64,000 nucleotides of DNA. Origin: Silene conica (lineage: Eukaryota; Streptophyta; Magnoliopsida; Caryophyllales; Caryophyllaceae). The stretch covers positions 26,816,203 through 26,880,202 of the forward strand of contig CM055312.2 of NCBI GenBank assembly GCA_029255685.2. The letters run 5' to 3'. Positions 32,632-44,479 of the stretch are shown here, one piece after another. Positions within the stretch are counted from its first letter, which is position 1, and each line of letters starts with the position of its first letter. The position numbers and the translations under genes were made by a program. Under the pieces are notes generated by a model that saw nothing but the letters and a program-made list of their open reading frames with translations, did no database searches and was not told the origin of the DNA.

Positions 32632-34380
32632 TCACTTCTTCTTTCCTCTGAAACGAGTCCAAAACCGTTTTCCCTTTGATGGCTCGGGAGTACCTTGTTC
32701 AGTGATGGGATCCATGGAAGATCTAGAGCGTCGACCGTGCCTAGAATAGTTTACTAATGGCACGTCGTCCTCCAATATCACTGAGTCAAGGGACTCATTC
32801 CCCGTTGCTTGAGTTTCTTCTTGGGTGGGTTCTTGGTTTGGTGCTTCGGTTGGTTGCTCGTATGGTTGGAGAAGATGTGAAAAGCCGACTTGTTGAAGTG
32901 TTTGAGAGGAGTAATCACGCATGTCAGAAACCATGGAACGGAAATGAGGGGGTACTTCTTGAGGCATTTGTTGAAGCTCCCTATTGCATGTCGTATGGAC
33001 ATCCGCAAAACCATGAGCCTACAACAAAAAAGAGTGAGTATTAGAATCGATATTTTATAATAAATCAGTTAAGTATCAATAGACAAGTTTATTTAGTATA
33101 CTTACAAGATATTGAGTGACGCCAAATGGTGCTTGGTAAGTCGGTTGTAGGGAGGTAGGGCTAATGAACCGAAGAGTGCGATCACGGTACCAAATCATGT
33201 AAGGGTCATTGTAGTGCATTTCATTATAATCCTCAATACCATTGAACCTAAATAGCCCTCTCCTAGCCCACATTGCTATGTATGGAGCATGTTTATCCAT
33301 CCAATTTCGGGTATGGGCACCTCTTTTATCTACTTTGTGTAGATTAGGCTCCGTGTCACATGGTTGTGGAATATCTTGTTTCCACCCAAATTGGCGAGCT
33401 ACCCGATTAGGGAAATGCCACTCAACAATATCAAAGCAAATCATGGGAGCTATGACAACCCAATCATCGGAGTCATCATGACAAAAGTCGGGTAGAAAAG
33501 ATAAAACTTGGGTGTAAGGTTGCCATATAAATTGATCATGGCGCATAGTATCGAAAGCATCCCTATACCCAAGTAGTGATATGCTTTGTGCTTTCTTCCG
33601 GTTCACACTTAGCCACCTTCGACCCAATGAGTCAATCCTTAATAAATGTTGAGTGCCTAACGGGTTCGGTCCTTGATGAGTGGGTGTCTCTTTTGGACCT
33701 ATGACTATAGGTCGACCAAATGGAATCCTCTCCCATGCCCACAATTGTAAAAGAATTAGGGGACCTCCAATGTCTCTGGCCTTGATGCCACTCGATCTAC
33801 ATAAATTACGATATAATGTAGCGAGAACGGCACTACCCCAAGAGTAAGTGTCTAGCATGGTCAAATCCCTCAACAATGGCAAATAAACAAGTTGGATATC
33901 ATTACCACTCTTGTCGGGAAACATGATAGTCGCCATCAAGATAAGCAAATAAGCTCTAACATATTGATGTAGAACTTCTTCATTAGCATCTACCGGGAGA
34001 CCGCTGAAATTAGCTAACAACCAACCAATCCTTAATGACGCACCCTTGAGATCATTAGCACCCGGAGTTTTACCTAGAAGTTCAATTACCAATCCTACCC
34101 AGTTATATGCCGTCGGTCCACTAACAACATTTCCTCTAATCCTTAATCCTAACAAGATTGAGTTGAATGAGTGAGTGTTGAGGGAGTGAGGGTGGATTGA
34201 GATGTGATTGTGAGGGATTGAGATGTGCACGAGTTTCGTTCTTGTGAGGGTTTGAGGGAGTGAGTGTTGAAAGAGTGAAGTATGAAGAGAATGAAAGAAA
34301 CTCGTGCAACTTAACGAAAAAAAAAAAAACTGCCTGCTTAAACACGCCATCCCACATGGCGGGTCTGCTGAAGGAAACAC
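32632..34380 (-). CDS. Plant mobile domain (PMD, aminotransferase-like) protein, two exons, N-terminally short
   Basis: Exons on the minus strand are 33106-34380 and 32632-33018, joined by a GT-AG, phase-0 intron. The PMD core is clear: GPTAYNWVGLVIELLGKTP, LRIGWLLANFSGLPVDA, MFPDKSGNDIQLVYLPLLRD and YSWGSAVLATLYRNLC, then GGPLILLQLWAWERIPFGRP. PMD proteins include MAIN/MAIL1 factors in plants and many transposon-borne copies; their biochemical activity is unsettled. Similarity starts at about 34148 (GLRIRGNVV), next to a possible acceptor (TTAG). The residues encoded upstream look like read-through of the terminal region, so the usual first third of the domain is missing. The C-terminal exon is polar and ends in a basic tail (RFWTRFRGKKK). 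The frame is intact over 425 + 128 codons. Confidence 0.7.
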
Positions 34381-34517
34381 GCCATTAGCTATGGCGTGTC
34401 TTCAGTTCCCACGCTTCTGGAAAGTTTCTGATTTGAATTAAAATTTCTAACAGAAGTAAACCCGCCATATACTATGGCGTGTCTTTGTGAAGAAACACGC
34501 CATCCTGTATGGCGTGT
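34342..34517. repeat. Right subterminal paired 23-bp palindromes
   Basis: Pairs 34342-34364/34377-34399 and 34460-34482/34495-34517 with 12-bp spacers CTGCTGAAGGAA and CTTTGTGAAGAA. Arms are again CGCCAT/ATGGCG. Confidence 0.88.
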
Positions 34518-34640
34518 TTAGGCGAAGCAGGTTCCGAAACACCGAGCCTACGTGGACACCATTTCGATAAATACTTTCATTTCCAACCCAAAACGACAAT
34601 TATTTTATTTTTGAGCATTATTTTGACAACGGATTCCAAA
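34505..34640. repeat. Right terminal inverted repeat of the PMD element
   Basis: Contains CCTACGTGGACACCATTTCG and CAACCCAAAACGACAATTAT, inverse of the left end. It is followed outward by a T12 tract and the LINE. Confidence 0.75.
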
Positions 34641-34689
34641 TCCAAACATAATTTTTTTTTTTTAGAAAACTTAATAAAAATATCAAAGG

Positions 34690-35202
34690 CTAGAAGTTCA
34701 CATGTATCATATCCCTCCATAGTGCCCTCTCCATCACCATCCCCTCCTGAAGCCCGAGAAATCTCATATCGTGCTCAATCACTCTTCTCCAAGTTTGTTT
34801 AGATCTCCCTCTACCCCTAGCAACCGTTTCGGCACCCCAGGTCTCCAACCTCCTAACCGGTGCGTCCATAGGTCTCCTTCTCACATGGCCAAACCATCTT
34901 AGTCGGTTTTCCATCATCTTGTCCTCTGTTGGGGCCACTTTTACCTTCTCTCTAATCACCTCATTCCTTAACCGGTCTTTCCTTGTATGGCCGCACATCC
35001 ACCTCAACATACGCATCTCTGCCACACTCATCTTATGAATGTGACACTGCTTCACGGCCCAACACTCCGAGCCGTAAAGTAAGGCCGGTCTAATTGCCGT
35101 ACGATAAAATTTCCCCTTTAATCTTTGGGGCATACCCTTATCACACAAAAACCCCGTAGCACTTTTCCATTTCATCCATCCCGCTTTAATTCTGTGGGCC
35201 AC
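34690..35202 (-). pseudogene. LINE C-terminal region
   Basis: [58 protein letters not shown] and [19 protein letters not shown]. This is the conserved tail of plant RTE polyproteins, in a different frame from the RT. Confidence 0.85.
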
Positions 35203-35209
35203 ATCTCGT

Positions 35210-36907
35210 CTACATCTCCATCTTTTTGGATAATAGATCCGAGATATCTAAAGGAATCTGACCCTCAACAACCTTTCCATCGAAAATAATGCTCCCTACC
35301 GCCGTCGATCTCGGCCCCATAAATTGACACCTCACATACTCGGTCTTACTCCTACTTAGCCTAAACCCACGAGTCTCCAACGCATGCCTCCATAATTCCA
35401 ACTTTCTCTCAACCCCCTCTTTCGTCTCATCAATCAACACAATATCATCCGCAAACATCATACACCAAGGGATCTCGTCCTGAATATCCCTTGTCAACTC
35501 ATCCATAACTATAGCAAAGAGAAAGGGACTAAGTGCGGAACCTTGATGCACACCAATGGTAATGGGGAATTCTTCCGTTCTCCCAACATTAGTTCTAACA
35601 CTTGTACTAGCCCATTCATACATGTCCTTTATGAGGTCGATATATTTTTTTGACACACCCTTTCTCGCCAAAGCCCACCAAAGTATTTCTCTCGGGACCC
35701 TATCATATGCCTTCTCCAAATCAATAAAAACCATATGCTGGTCTTTCTTCCTCTCCTGATGGTGTTCCATCAACTGTCTCATGATAAAAATTGCATCCAT
35801 AGTCGATCTCCCAGGCATAAAACCAAATTGGTTTTCCGAGATATCTACACATTTCCTAAGCCTCTGCTCGATTATCCTCTCCCATAATTTCATCGTATGA
35901 CTCATAAGTTTAATTCCCCGATAGTTGGAACACTCTTGAACATCACCTTTATTCTTATACAAAGGGACTAGAGTGCTTCTTCTCCAAGCTGAAGGCATCT
36001 TGTTACCCCTCCAAATCTTGTTGAAGAGTAATGTTAACCACTCAATGCCCTTCTCCCCCAAACACCTCCAAACTTCTATGGGTATACCATCCGACCCCTC
36101 TGCCTTCTTTGACCTCATTTTCCTTAATGCCTTCCGAACTTCACTTTTTTGTATTCTACGCACAAATTCCCGATTCACCATGCTTGGCGTCACTTGTACA
36201 TCTCCAAAACCTTGCTCCCTAGGTCCATTGAATAGAGTATCAAAATAAGAACTCCACCTAGCCTTTATGTCATTATTCTGAACGAGTACCTTGTCGTTCA
36301 TATCTTTCACACATCTAACTCTCCCAATATCCTTCGTCTTACGGTCTCTTATGCGAGCCAGTTTATAGATATCCTTCTCACCTTCTCTCGAGTCCAACCT
36401 CGCATACACCTCTTGGTTAACTTTGGCCCTCGCATCACGCACTGCCTTTTTAGCTGCTCGGTTAGCCTCCTTGTACTTTGCCAAGTTCTCATCACTCCTG
36501 CATTTCCCCAAAACCTTATAACATTCACGTTTTGTCTTTATCGCTTGTCTCACGTCATCGTTCCACCAAGATGTGTCCTTACTTGATGGTCTATTACCCT
36601 TAGACTCCCCTAGCACCTCCTTCGCCACATCCTTTACCACAAGCTCCAATTTATCCCACGATGCATCTACGTCTTGCTCCTTGCAATCCGACCAAAAGTT
36701 GTTACCTCCGACCTTATCCACAAACGCTTGTTGGTTTTCCCCTTGTAGATTCCCCCACTTGATTCGTGCCTCACCGATTACCTTTCTCTTCCTGAAGTCT
36801 TTCCTACCCCGAAAATCAAGCACCACCAGCCTATGTTGTGTAGCGGTACTTTCACCGGGTATGACCTTACAATCGGTGTAATCTTTCCTCCATACATTCC
36901 TTACCAA
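35210..36907 (-). pseudogene. LINE reverse transcriptase
   Basis: The finger and palm motifs are present: FMPGRSTMDAIFIMRQLMEH, FIDLEKAYDRVPREILWWAL, HQGSALSPFLFAIVMDELTR and the catalytic FADD in WCMMFADDIVLID. All catalytic residues remain; only frameshifts disable it. It copies RNA into the nicked target in target-primed reverse transcription. Confidence 0.88.
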
Positions 36908-37878
36908 AGGAAGCCAATTTGACTAGCATTTCCACCACTCTTATAAGTCACCAAATGAGAATGCCTTTTCTCAAACCAAGTGTTCATTATACCCAAGTCA
37001 TATGCTAGAGCAAAATCCAAGATATCACTTCCTGCTTCATTTCTCTCACCGAAAACAAAACCTCCATGAATGCCCTCGAAGCCAACTCGACTAGTACCCA
37101 CATGCCCATTGAGGTCCCCACTAATGATCAATTTCTCTCCAATAGGAACCCGTTCTACCACCTCTTCTAGGTCTTCCCAGAAGGCTCGTCGACAAGAAGC
37201 ATCCAATCCAACTTGGGGTGCGTACGCACTTATGACAGTAAGCACCTCATCCCCGACTACAAGCTTAATGCTCATAATCCTATCACTCTTTCTCGATACT
37301 TCTACTACATCATCGATGTATTCCTTAACGATGACAATACCCACTCCATTACGACTTTTCTCCTTACTTGTGTACCACAGCTTATGACCCCATGGCGCTA
37401 TCACCCTTGCTTTATCTCCGACCCACTTTGTCTCTTGTACACACATTATATGAACCCTCCTCCTCTTCATAACCTCCCCTACCTCGGCTAATCTCCCCGT
37501 CAAAGATCCCACGTTCCAAGTACCAAAACGCAAGCGATTACCCTTCCTATAGTTGTGCCCCGCTTTCTTTACCCGCTCTTGACCATGCTTCCTAGATCCA
37601 AACCCATTTGTCACCACACCCATACTTCGAGGTGGCGCGCCGCTTTCGGGCGATGACCTAACAACCCTTGCATATTTTTCACTACACCCGGGCCTAGAAA
37701 ATGTAGCGCACCCTTGCATATTTGACACCACCCCCAGGTGTAAAGATGGCGCGTCGCTTCCGGGCGACGACCTAGCAACCCTCACAAACTTATCATCACT
37801 ACACCCGGGTCTGAGAAGTGCAGCGCGTCGCTTTTGAGGAGACGCCCCAACGATGTCCAAATTTTGATTCATGTCCAT
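36901..37878 (-). pseudogene. LINE APE-type endonuclease
   Basis: RFGTWNVGSLTGR, MCVQETKWVG, SGDLNGHVGTSRVGFEG and SHLVTYKSGGNASQI are the exonuclease/endonuclease/phosphatase motifs that nick DNA for target priming. It ends at a frameshift (SQIGFLW then stop) and overlaps the RT frame by 7 bp. Confidence 0.88.
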
Positions 37879-38149
37879 AAAATGTGACTGATTTTTACGC
37901 TGGTTGCCACAGACCTACCGCAACCCTCCTCCTTTCTCCGGGCTTGGGACCGACAGTGAATGTCCAAAAACACACACATGCGACATACTCCACCACAAAC
38001 AATAAAAAAAACAATATACACACTTTCCATTGTACTTTCTATCATATTTTAGTACTCTTAAAATTTGTGCATAAAGCATAACTACACAATGGATTTGAAT
38101 GGAGGAAGTACTCCTTTGGCACTCCCCCTTATTTTTGTATCCAAATTTC

Positions 38150-38408
38150 AAGTAATATTACAATATTATAATACCAACATTTTATTTCATAAAATGTACA
38201 CACAAATACATGAAAGCAAGATTTTTTTTACATAAATACTCATAATCTATTGTTTGAATACATTACAGTAGATACATCCAGAGTTTCTTTTTACATGATG
38301 AACAATTGAGTATTGACAGCCGCCTTTACTAATACTGATTGCATCTCGTGCCTGTAATCTGTAAGCAGCTAAGTCTTGCATGGAAACAAGGCATCGAAAT
38401 TGCGTGTA
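38150..38408 (-). other. 3' UTR region of the AVT6 gene
   Basis: AT-rich sequence after the stop at 38409. Several AATAAA/ATAAAT-like words occur on the minus strand, none singled out. The sequence beyond 38150 belongs to the LINE flank and a possible MITE end (GGAGGAAGTACTCC). Confidence 0.4.
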
Positions 38409-41400
38409 TTATATTTCACTGGGTCCAGTATTCTTCTTGAACATTGCGCAAGCATCGCTATATATTGCTACTACATTCGAGAATACAGCAAGTACGATCA
38501 TCAAAATGGCCAACGATTTCTCTTTTGTTGTGGCAATCCCGTAATGGTCCCTGAATGAAATGCAAGTTACCCACGTTTACTAAACAGGTTATTTCGACAA
38601 TCAAAAAAGACCAAGACATAAAAGGCTAGCTTCAACTACTGCCTCTACTATTAAGAGTTTACTCAAACACAAAAATCATGTAGGCGTAAATAAATTGCAT
38701 TTGACCGAGTCAATACATATGATCAGAAAATCCAGAAACCACCAATCAAAATAAAACATGCCACTAAAAATCGTTGTCAAAACATGGAACTGTGATTCTG
38801 TCAAATCAAATCCCGCACATCGATCACCATACGCTTTTCAGAAGAATGAAGACCAAGAAATACATAAATTTGCAAGGCTATATGTGCAACCCAGGGGAGT
38901 TCATTGATAGTAGACACAAATAGAGAGACTAAGAAACGTACCTTAAGGTAATAGAAGCAGGAAAGATGTAACCAAGACATACTGCTGCTGTTGCTCCCGT
39001 GAACTGGAAAGCGTCCCAGATGCTTGGTATGAATGTTGCTCCAATGAATATGAGACAAATAAGCACAGTAGTAATCAAAGCAAATCTCTTGTTGTCAGAA
39101 ACCAGAGAACGTGATGAGGGGAAACAAAGACCATCAATGTTGAGCCTCAGGGGGTAGAAAACAATTGGGAACACGAGCATCAAATGTGCAGCATAGCTAA
39201 CACGAACAGCATCATTCAGCACACTTCCATACGGTATTCCGAGGTCTGTGTCAAAGTTTGCAAGAACGTCATCTAGAGTTCCGTCTCCAAACAGAAGGAA
39301 CCCAAACAAGCTTGTCATCACGTACACCGATGAACATAGACCAAGTGCTGAGCGAACAACTCCTTTTATTTCAGTAGAGTCCTCAAGTTCATTATCGATT
39401 GAGTGTACTGTAAAAGAGAAGCAAAAGTTTTTCCATCAATAGACACTAGAGTACTAGACCGCCAATAATATTGGAACTTTGTGATGCAATGACATTGGTG
39501 CAATGTTCCTTTAGAAATGTGCCTTACATGGAAAAGTTCGATGTGCATGTATGAGTTTATGACCAACCACGTGCATTCAACTATCTACACCTATACAAGA
39601 CACACCCTTTTGCTCAAGGAATTCTCCTTAGTTTGTGAGCACTTATTTAGCTCTAAATAAAGAAATGAAATTCGATAAAAAAAGAATGTTGATGTGTACG
39701 AATCATAACTCATAAGAATGTAAAACTTAGTAGGAAACATTATCTATCATTCTATCAAACAGCTTCAATGTTCTCAACCCAAAAGTTTGAGTTTCATACA
39801 TTCAAAATCCTGATAGCTAACTCGTAAGTGAAAAGCACAAAAAATATAGCAGTATACATACCATTGTAGTGACAAATGTATGCTGTGACAAGAACAGGTA
39901 CAACAGTGAAGAGATTCCAGAACGAAGTCCAATCCGTGATGTTAGGGAGTAATTGGGGCATCATCACAGTTCCACTGAACAGCTTAATAACCGCAATTCC
40001 CACCATAATCACAAGAAACACTACGGCCAACCCAACCGATAGAGCAGATGTATACCTCAATGAATCTGTGACAGGAGACAATAACCTGATCAGTATGAAC
40101 CTATCATCAACACAAATATAGAAGCAAGTCAAGCAACAATATAACTTGTGAACTAGTCTGAATGGCACACGTGAGTTCGCTGCAAATCCTATCCTACATT
40201 GACTGCTTCTAGATAAAAATAGACACATTCTTAATGATTTTGAACAGGTCCCAATCTAATATTATAACAAATAGTTAGTAACTGACGCATCTCAAGTTGG
40301 CAACCTTTGACGTCCAATACAAAGCTATCAACCAGACAACAGCAGTTAACAATGGTGCAAATGTATCCATGAAAGTATGATGATGCCATGAAATATAAGC
40401 CATCCATAAATACTAAGTTGACCTACCAATAAAGAACAAGAAATTGGCTACTTACCAATACGCTTAAAGCATGCTAGTGGAGCAAAAACAAAGAGGGTTG
40501 TGATCAGAAGAACAATTAGCCTCCTGGTCCACCACTGACTTCCAAACCAACCTTCCAGAACACCGGCATGGTGCGTTCCACTGGAAGATGTTCCAGATAG
40601 CACATCACCTTGGAAAAGAATCATATACGCAATTCTTAGAGCACGGTACTGAACTGAATATTTTTAGACATAACAAAGATATTTGTAAACGATACTTAGA
40701 GCCTACGATGCCCAGGCTCTTTATTCTCCCTCAGATACCCGTATCCTTTGTTACTCAAACTTGGGTACATGTGTCATATCCAAGTCTCATCATGACTCAA
40801 CTTTAGAAAGAGGGACTTCGTATCAAAATGAGGATACGGATAGATTAACATCTTTAAAACAAAAATTGAAGTACAAGTTTTTAGAGATTTCTGTCTATTT
40901 ATGCCTAACAATCCGCCTCCAATATTTGTTAAGAGAAGTGTCTGAATGAAAAAGGGTCACGAAGATCCTAGCCGCTGAGGTCAAATAGCTTATAATTATG
41001 TATTGATGTTAGGCGGAGAGGGTTGGGTGCATATTTCATAGGCATAACCTTGAGTGACATGTTGGGCTGTTTTGAAGTGCCTATATCAGAATTTGCAGCT
41101 CTAACAGACCATTAAAGCTGAGCAAGTTAAAGCCTTGACATAGATGAGATAAAAGGGCATTTGAAACATAAGACAAAGACATAAGCACAAGGGCAAGTAT
41201 ATTTCAAATAGCAAGAGCTCGTAAGGCAAGGCAATGGGATAATGTTGTTGTAGAGCAAGACATGAGTAGATGAGTAGATAATAATACTGTAAAACATAAT
41301 AGTGCAGTAAAAAAGAAGAGACAGAGAGAATACAAACCTATAATAATCATATAGACAATGAGAACACCAATATTATTAACCAAAACACTAAGTTGAACCA

Positions 41401-41761
41401 AAATTCTCCCAAATTTACCAAAAGAATCCTCCATAACACCACCATAAGAAGTAGATTTAGCAGCCCTACTAAACTTAAGTAACATATTGATAGATCTCTC
41501 TGTTAAAAAAGCCATAAAAACAATCATAAATATCCCAAAAACAAGACCTAAAACCTTCATTGTTGCTGGTAATGCCATAATTCCAGCACCAACAATTGTT
41601 GTTGACAAATTAAACACTGCCCCAGAATACGAAGCCCCATTAAACTCATCAAACGCTCCTTCTTCTTCTCCACGTTTTCTTGGTAATAATGGTGCATTTT
41701 CATCACTTTTTCCCTTCATTTTCTTTGATTTTCTATCTGCCATTTTACCATCCACTCTCAT
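38409..41761 (-). CDS. AVT6: AVT6-type vacuolar amino-acid transporter (5 exons)
   Basis: Minus-strand exons are 41338-41761, 40456-40608, 39862-40065, 38942-39407 and 38409-38550, all with GT-AG introns. The protein is about 462 aa. The N terminus is basic with ENAPLLP. The transporter core starts at GAVFNLSTTIVGAGIMALPA, the signature of the AAAP/SLC38 family. Later segments are DVLSGTSSSGTHHAGVLEGW, FAPLACFKRI, DSLRYTSALSVGLAVVFLVI, YICHYNVHSIDNELEDST, SLFGFLLFGDGTLDDVLANF and HLMLVFPIVFYPLRLNIDGL. The C terminus is MFKKNTGPSEI. About eleven hydrophobic segments fit the family. AVT6 proteins export neutral and acidic amino acids from the vacuole or act on internal membranes. The start is uncertain: Met at 41824, 41761 or 41743. 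No damage is seen. Confidence 0.9.
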
Positions 41762-42037
41762 TTTTCTTTTTATGATGATCAAAGGTTCAATGTTTACTTT
41801 TCTTTTTAGACTTTGATTGTACAATATTACTGTGATTAAATACCAAAATTTGCAAGATTACTAACAAATTTTGAGAAAGATTGGAATTCGTTGACAAACC
41901 CAGTTATGAAATGAAGATTAAAGGTCAGAAATTATGAAATGACAAAATTTCAAATTTGATTAGCTAGAAATTGTTTGTTTTAGGGATTGAGCTGTTTATA
42001 TTAAGAGATGAAAAATTAACAGCTAATAGTAATACAA

Positions 42038-42076
42038 TTATTATTTATTATTTATTATTTATTATTTATTATTTAA
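42038..42076. repeat. ATTTATT heptamer microsatellite
   Basis: Five perfect or near-perfect copies of a 7-bp unit in the AVT6 upstream region. Confidence 0.85.
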
Positions 42077-42327
42077 TAATAAGCCAGAAAAATGTGACAT
42101 AGATGTGTGGACTGGAGTTCACATCTGAGGAGTTTACTTCCCAACTATTAAAACGACAGCCACATATGTCGTTTTACTAACCCAATTATTATCGTCCGGA
42201 CCCCTGATTATCCAATGCAATTTACATAATTCCTACCAACTTCCAAAGGGTGTTTAATCTAGGTTTTATAATAACACTGTATAACCCGTACGTTGCAAGG
42301 ATTCTAAAATAATTGGTTAAACGTATA

Positions 42328-42417
42328 CTCCCTCCGTTCCAGTGATATGTTTACATTTCTTTTATTTCCCCCTCACAAAATAAAAGAAGTGTAAACATTC
42401 CACTGGGACAGAGTTAG
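42328..42417. mobile_element. Stowaway-type MITE
   Basis: 90 bp between TA dinucleotides (42326-42327 and 42418-42419). The ends are CTCCCTCCGTTCCAGTG and CACTGGGACAGAGTTAG. Nearly the whole element folds on itself (TGTTTACATTTCTTTTATTT against AAAATAAAAGAAGTGTAAAC). Confidence 0.85.
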
Positions 42418-43495
42418 TAATATTTAAGGACGTTTTAATCTCTATAGTTTCGAAAAGATTGTAAGACAATTATAGTGCTAACATAATTTGACTAACGGTC
42501 TTTTTTTACTTCAACTTTGATTTTATTAGTTAAGAAAGTGACTTTTGGATGACACATTTTTTTCTTTTGGATAGAAGTTTTGAGAGATTTAATTAGTAAA
42601 CTGAAAAACATGACAATCCATTTGTATTTTAATTCACTTAACACTATATTGCATACAATATGCACATATTGCTTTTATTTTCACCTTATCACTTTCAACT
42701 GTATCGGTTTTACACCTTTGGAGTGTTGGCCTTATTTCTAGTGCAATCACATGTTTTTCATGTTGAGCTAATACACATTGCTAATAAAAATTATATTAAG
42801 GTAAAACTCAAGGTATTTTTTGGAGTAAATGGGGAATAAGCAACCCTATTAAACGCAAAAGATGTGGCCTAAATTTTTTAGAGGTTCAAATTTATGCAAT
42901 TGACTATAGTGTTGAAATCTACATGTGTTTTTCTTATGTTTAATCGTGAGAAGGAAAATAGGATAGGGAATTTCATGGTGCGTAGTATACGGTATTGAAA
43001 ATAAGAAGTAGAGTAATTGGCTAAATTTTTATAATTTTTAAAAAAATAATTAGTTTAAGATATTTAGAATTTTATTTTATAATTAACTACAAATGTTAGT
43101 TATATTAAACAAAACAAATATTGTTTTTACATATATTTAGAATTTAAAGTATTTTAGAAAAGACATTATTTTTTGAAAATATCTATAAGACTAATTATTA
43201 TTTTTATTATTTTATGTGTATAATAATAACTAATTTAGGGGGAAAATTTAAAAAGTTTTCTCAGACGCACATAAAAATGCGCGTTAAAAAAATTAGTTCC
43301 CCCTCGACTCTAATTTCCTATTTTTGCCACTGCTAAGGAACATAACCCTAGGTGACTATATATAGCCTCTTGCGCCCATCATGCATTAGAAACCTAATGG
43401 GTATCTACACTTAGATAATAGTCAGGCCAATACCTTTTAAGACGTACATAAGCCCATATTTAATACACCGTTGTGGATCAGGATCACTTTATATT

Positions 43496-43507
43496 TGCGC
43501 TTAACTT

Positions 43508-43550
<43 letters not shown>

Positions 43551-43566
43551 TGCGCTTAACTTAATT
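43496..43566. mobile_element. Oligo(T) insertion flanked by a 16-bp direct repeat
   Basis: TGCGCTTAACTTAATT occurs at 43496-43511 and 43551-43566 around a tract of about 38 T. This is what a retroposed poly(A) tail with nothing else would leave. Confidence 0.6.
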
Positions 43567-43739
43567 GATAATGCATAAATACAATTATTACCGAATATGT
43601 AATTTGTCCACATATATTATTATATTAGGCCCATAATTCTTACATACAAGGTTGTTATGTGAAATTCGATGATCATCTCCCTCTGATTTTCTTCTCCTTT
43701 TATAATGATTAGTGTTCTTATAGCCGTTATCCCTTATTC

Positions 43740-43881
43740 CTCCTAGTCTCTTGGTATCAGCTGTTTGTTTATAGCCATCCTTTGAGTAGTGCTTCTGCCA
43801 ACAAACACCGTACAATAGTCATTTTTGCCACCGATGCAACGTCTCATGGTAGTCTATCCCTTCAACTTGGGTAAATCCTTG
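43740..43881 (-). pseudogene. Copia reverse transcriptase fragment, distal part
   Basis: On the minus strand, CAAGG then FTQVEGIDYHET, and in the next frame VAKMTIVRCLLAEALLKGWL, the standard copia RT segment after ARLVAQG. It continues the fragment at 52812-53060 across the composite insertion. It carries a frameshift and soon loses similarity. Confidence 0.75.
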
Positions 43882-44479
43882 TGTAACACCCCCATTTATT
43901 TAAGAGCCTTTAGCAAGACATTCTCAATAAATAGAGCTATTACCATCTCGGAATGTCCGAGGTAGTGAATAACAAAGTAAAACAACCAAAGTACTTTAAA
44001 CAAAAACTGATAAAATTTAAACTTTTGTTATTACATTTGCTACTCAGCGGAAAAGAAGGTACAACTAATGACTACTCTAGATGTGATTTAATTCTAGGTC
44101 GGTCCAAGTATGCATCTCACATTCCTGCCCCAGCTCCTAGCTCATCTGTCTCTGACCTGTAAAAATCTACTCCCCAATCCGGATCATCGTAGGTGTACAC
44201 GAATACACTGTCAACCTCACGGTTGAGTAGGGTAACACAATAATTATAATGCCACAATTATGATATGCAAATGTAATGATATGCTCGAGCTCAACATCAA
44301 TCTCATTCTCAATCACAAATCTCAATCTCAAACCCGTAACACCCAGCCATACCGAACCTCCCGGCAGACTATAGTCGGCCGTCGCCGAACACCAGCATAA
44401 CAGCTGAGGTCACCAGGTCTAGTTCTGCAGAACTAGCCTGGGCCCAATAATATCTCATCATCTCAATTCTGTATCCAAT

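Larger units (their letters stand above)
31740..34685 (-). mobile_element. TIR transposon carrying a plant mobile domain gene
   Basis: Inverted terminal regions match over more than 100 bp. The left, at about 31930-32047, reads AAATAATGCT, TTGTCGTTTTGGGT, AAAGTATTTGTCGAAATGGT and GTCCACGTAGG. The right, at about 34520-34640, is its inverse with few changes. They enclose a PMD gene and five paired-palindrome modules. No transposase is present. PMD genes are known passengers of Mutator-like and other plant elements. Outer limits and the target duplication are unclear: the left outer part is purine-rich and the right meets the LINE at about 34685. Confidence 0.7.
34690..37960 (-). mobile_element. 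RTE-clade LINE, nearly full length, two frameshifts
   Basis: On the minus strand: a 5' leader (37879 to about 37960), an APE-type endonuclease, RT and C-terminal region, in three frames. The reading breaks at 36901-36907 and at about 35205, each as a simple frame change with no loss of conserved sequence. The 3' tail appears at 31621-31730, beyond the PMD element. The 5' leader (GGAGGAGGGTTGCGGTAGGT) is typical of plant RTE copies. Confidence 0.85.
41830..43490. promoter_or_regulatory. Upstream region of the AVT6 gene
   Basis: No ORF of note. It contains an ATTTATT heptamer microsatellite (about 42038-42076), a Stowaway MITE (42328-42417) and otherwise AT-rich DNA. The core promoter of the minus-strand gene should lie near 41830-42000; no TATA box is decisive. 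Confidence 0.35.

Noticed and set aside
35556-37491. Plus-strand ORFs opposite the LINE
   Set aside because: Shadows of the minus-strand endonuclease and RT frames.
41487-41816. Plus-strand ORF opposite exon 1 of the AVT6 gene
   Set aside because: Antisense of a conserved membrane-protein exon; the minus-strand family match is decisive.
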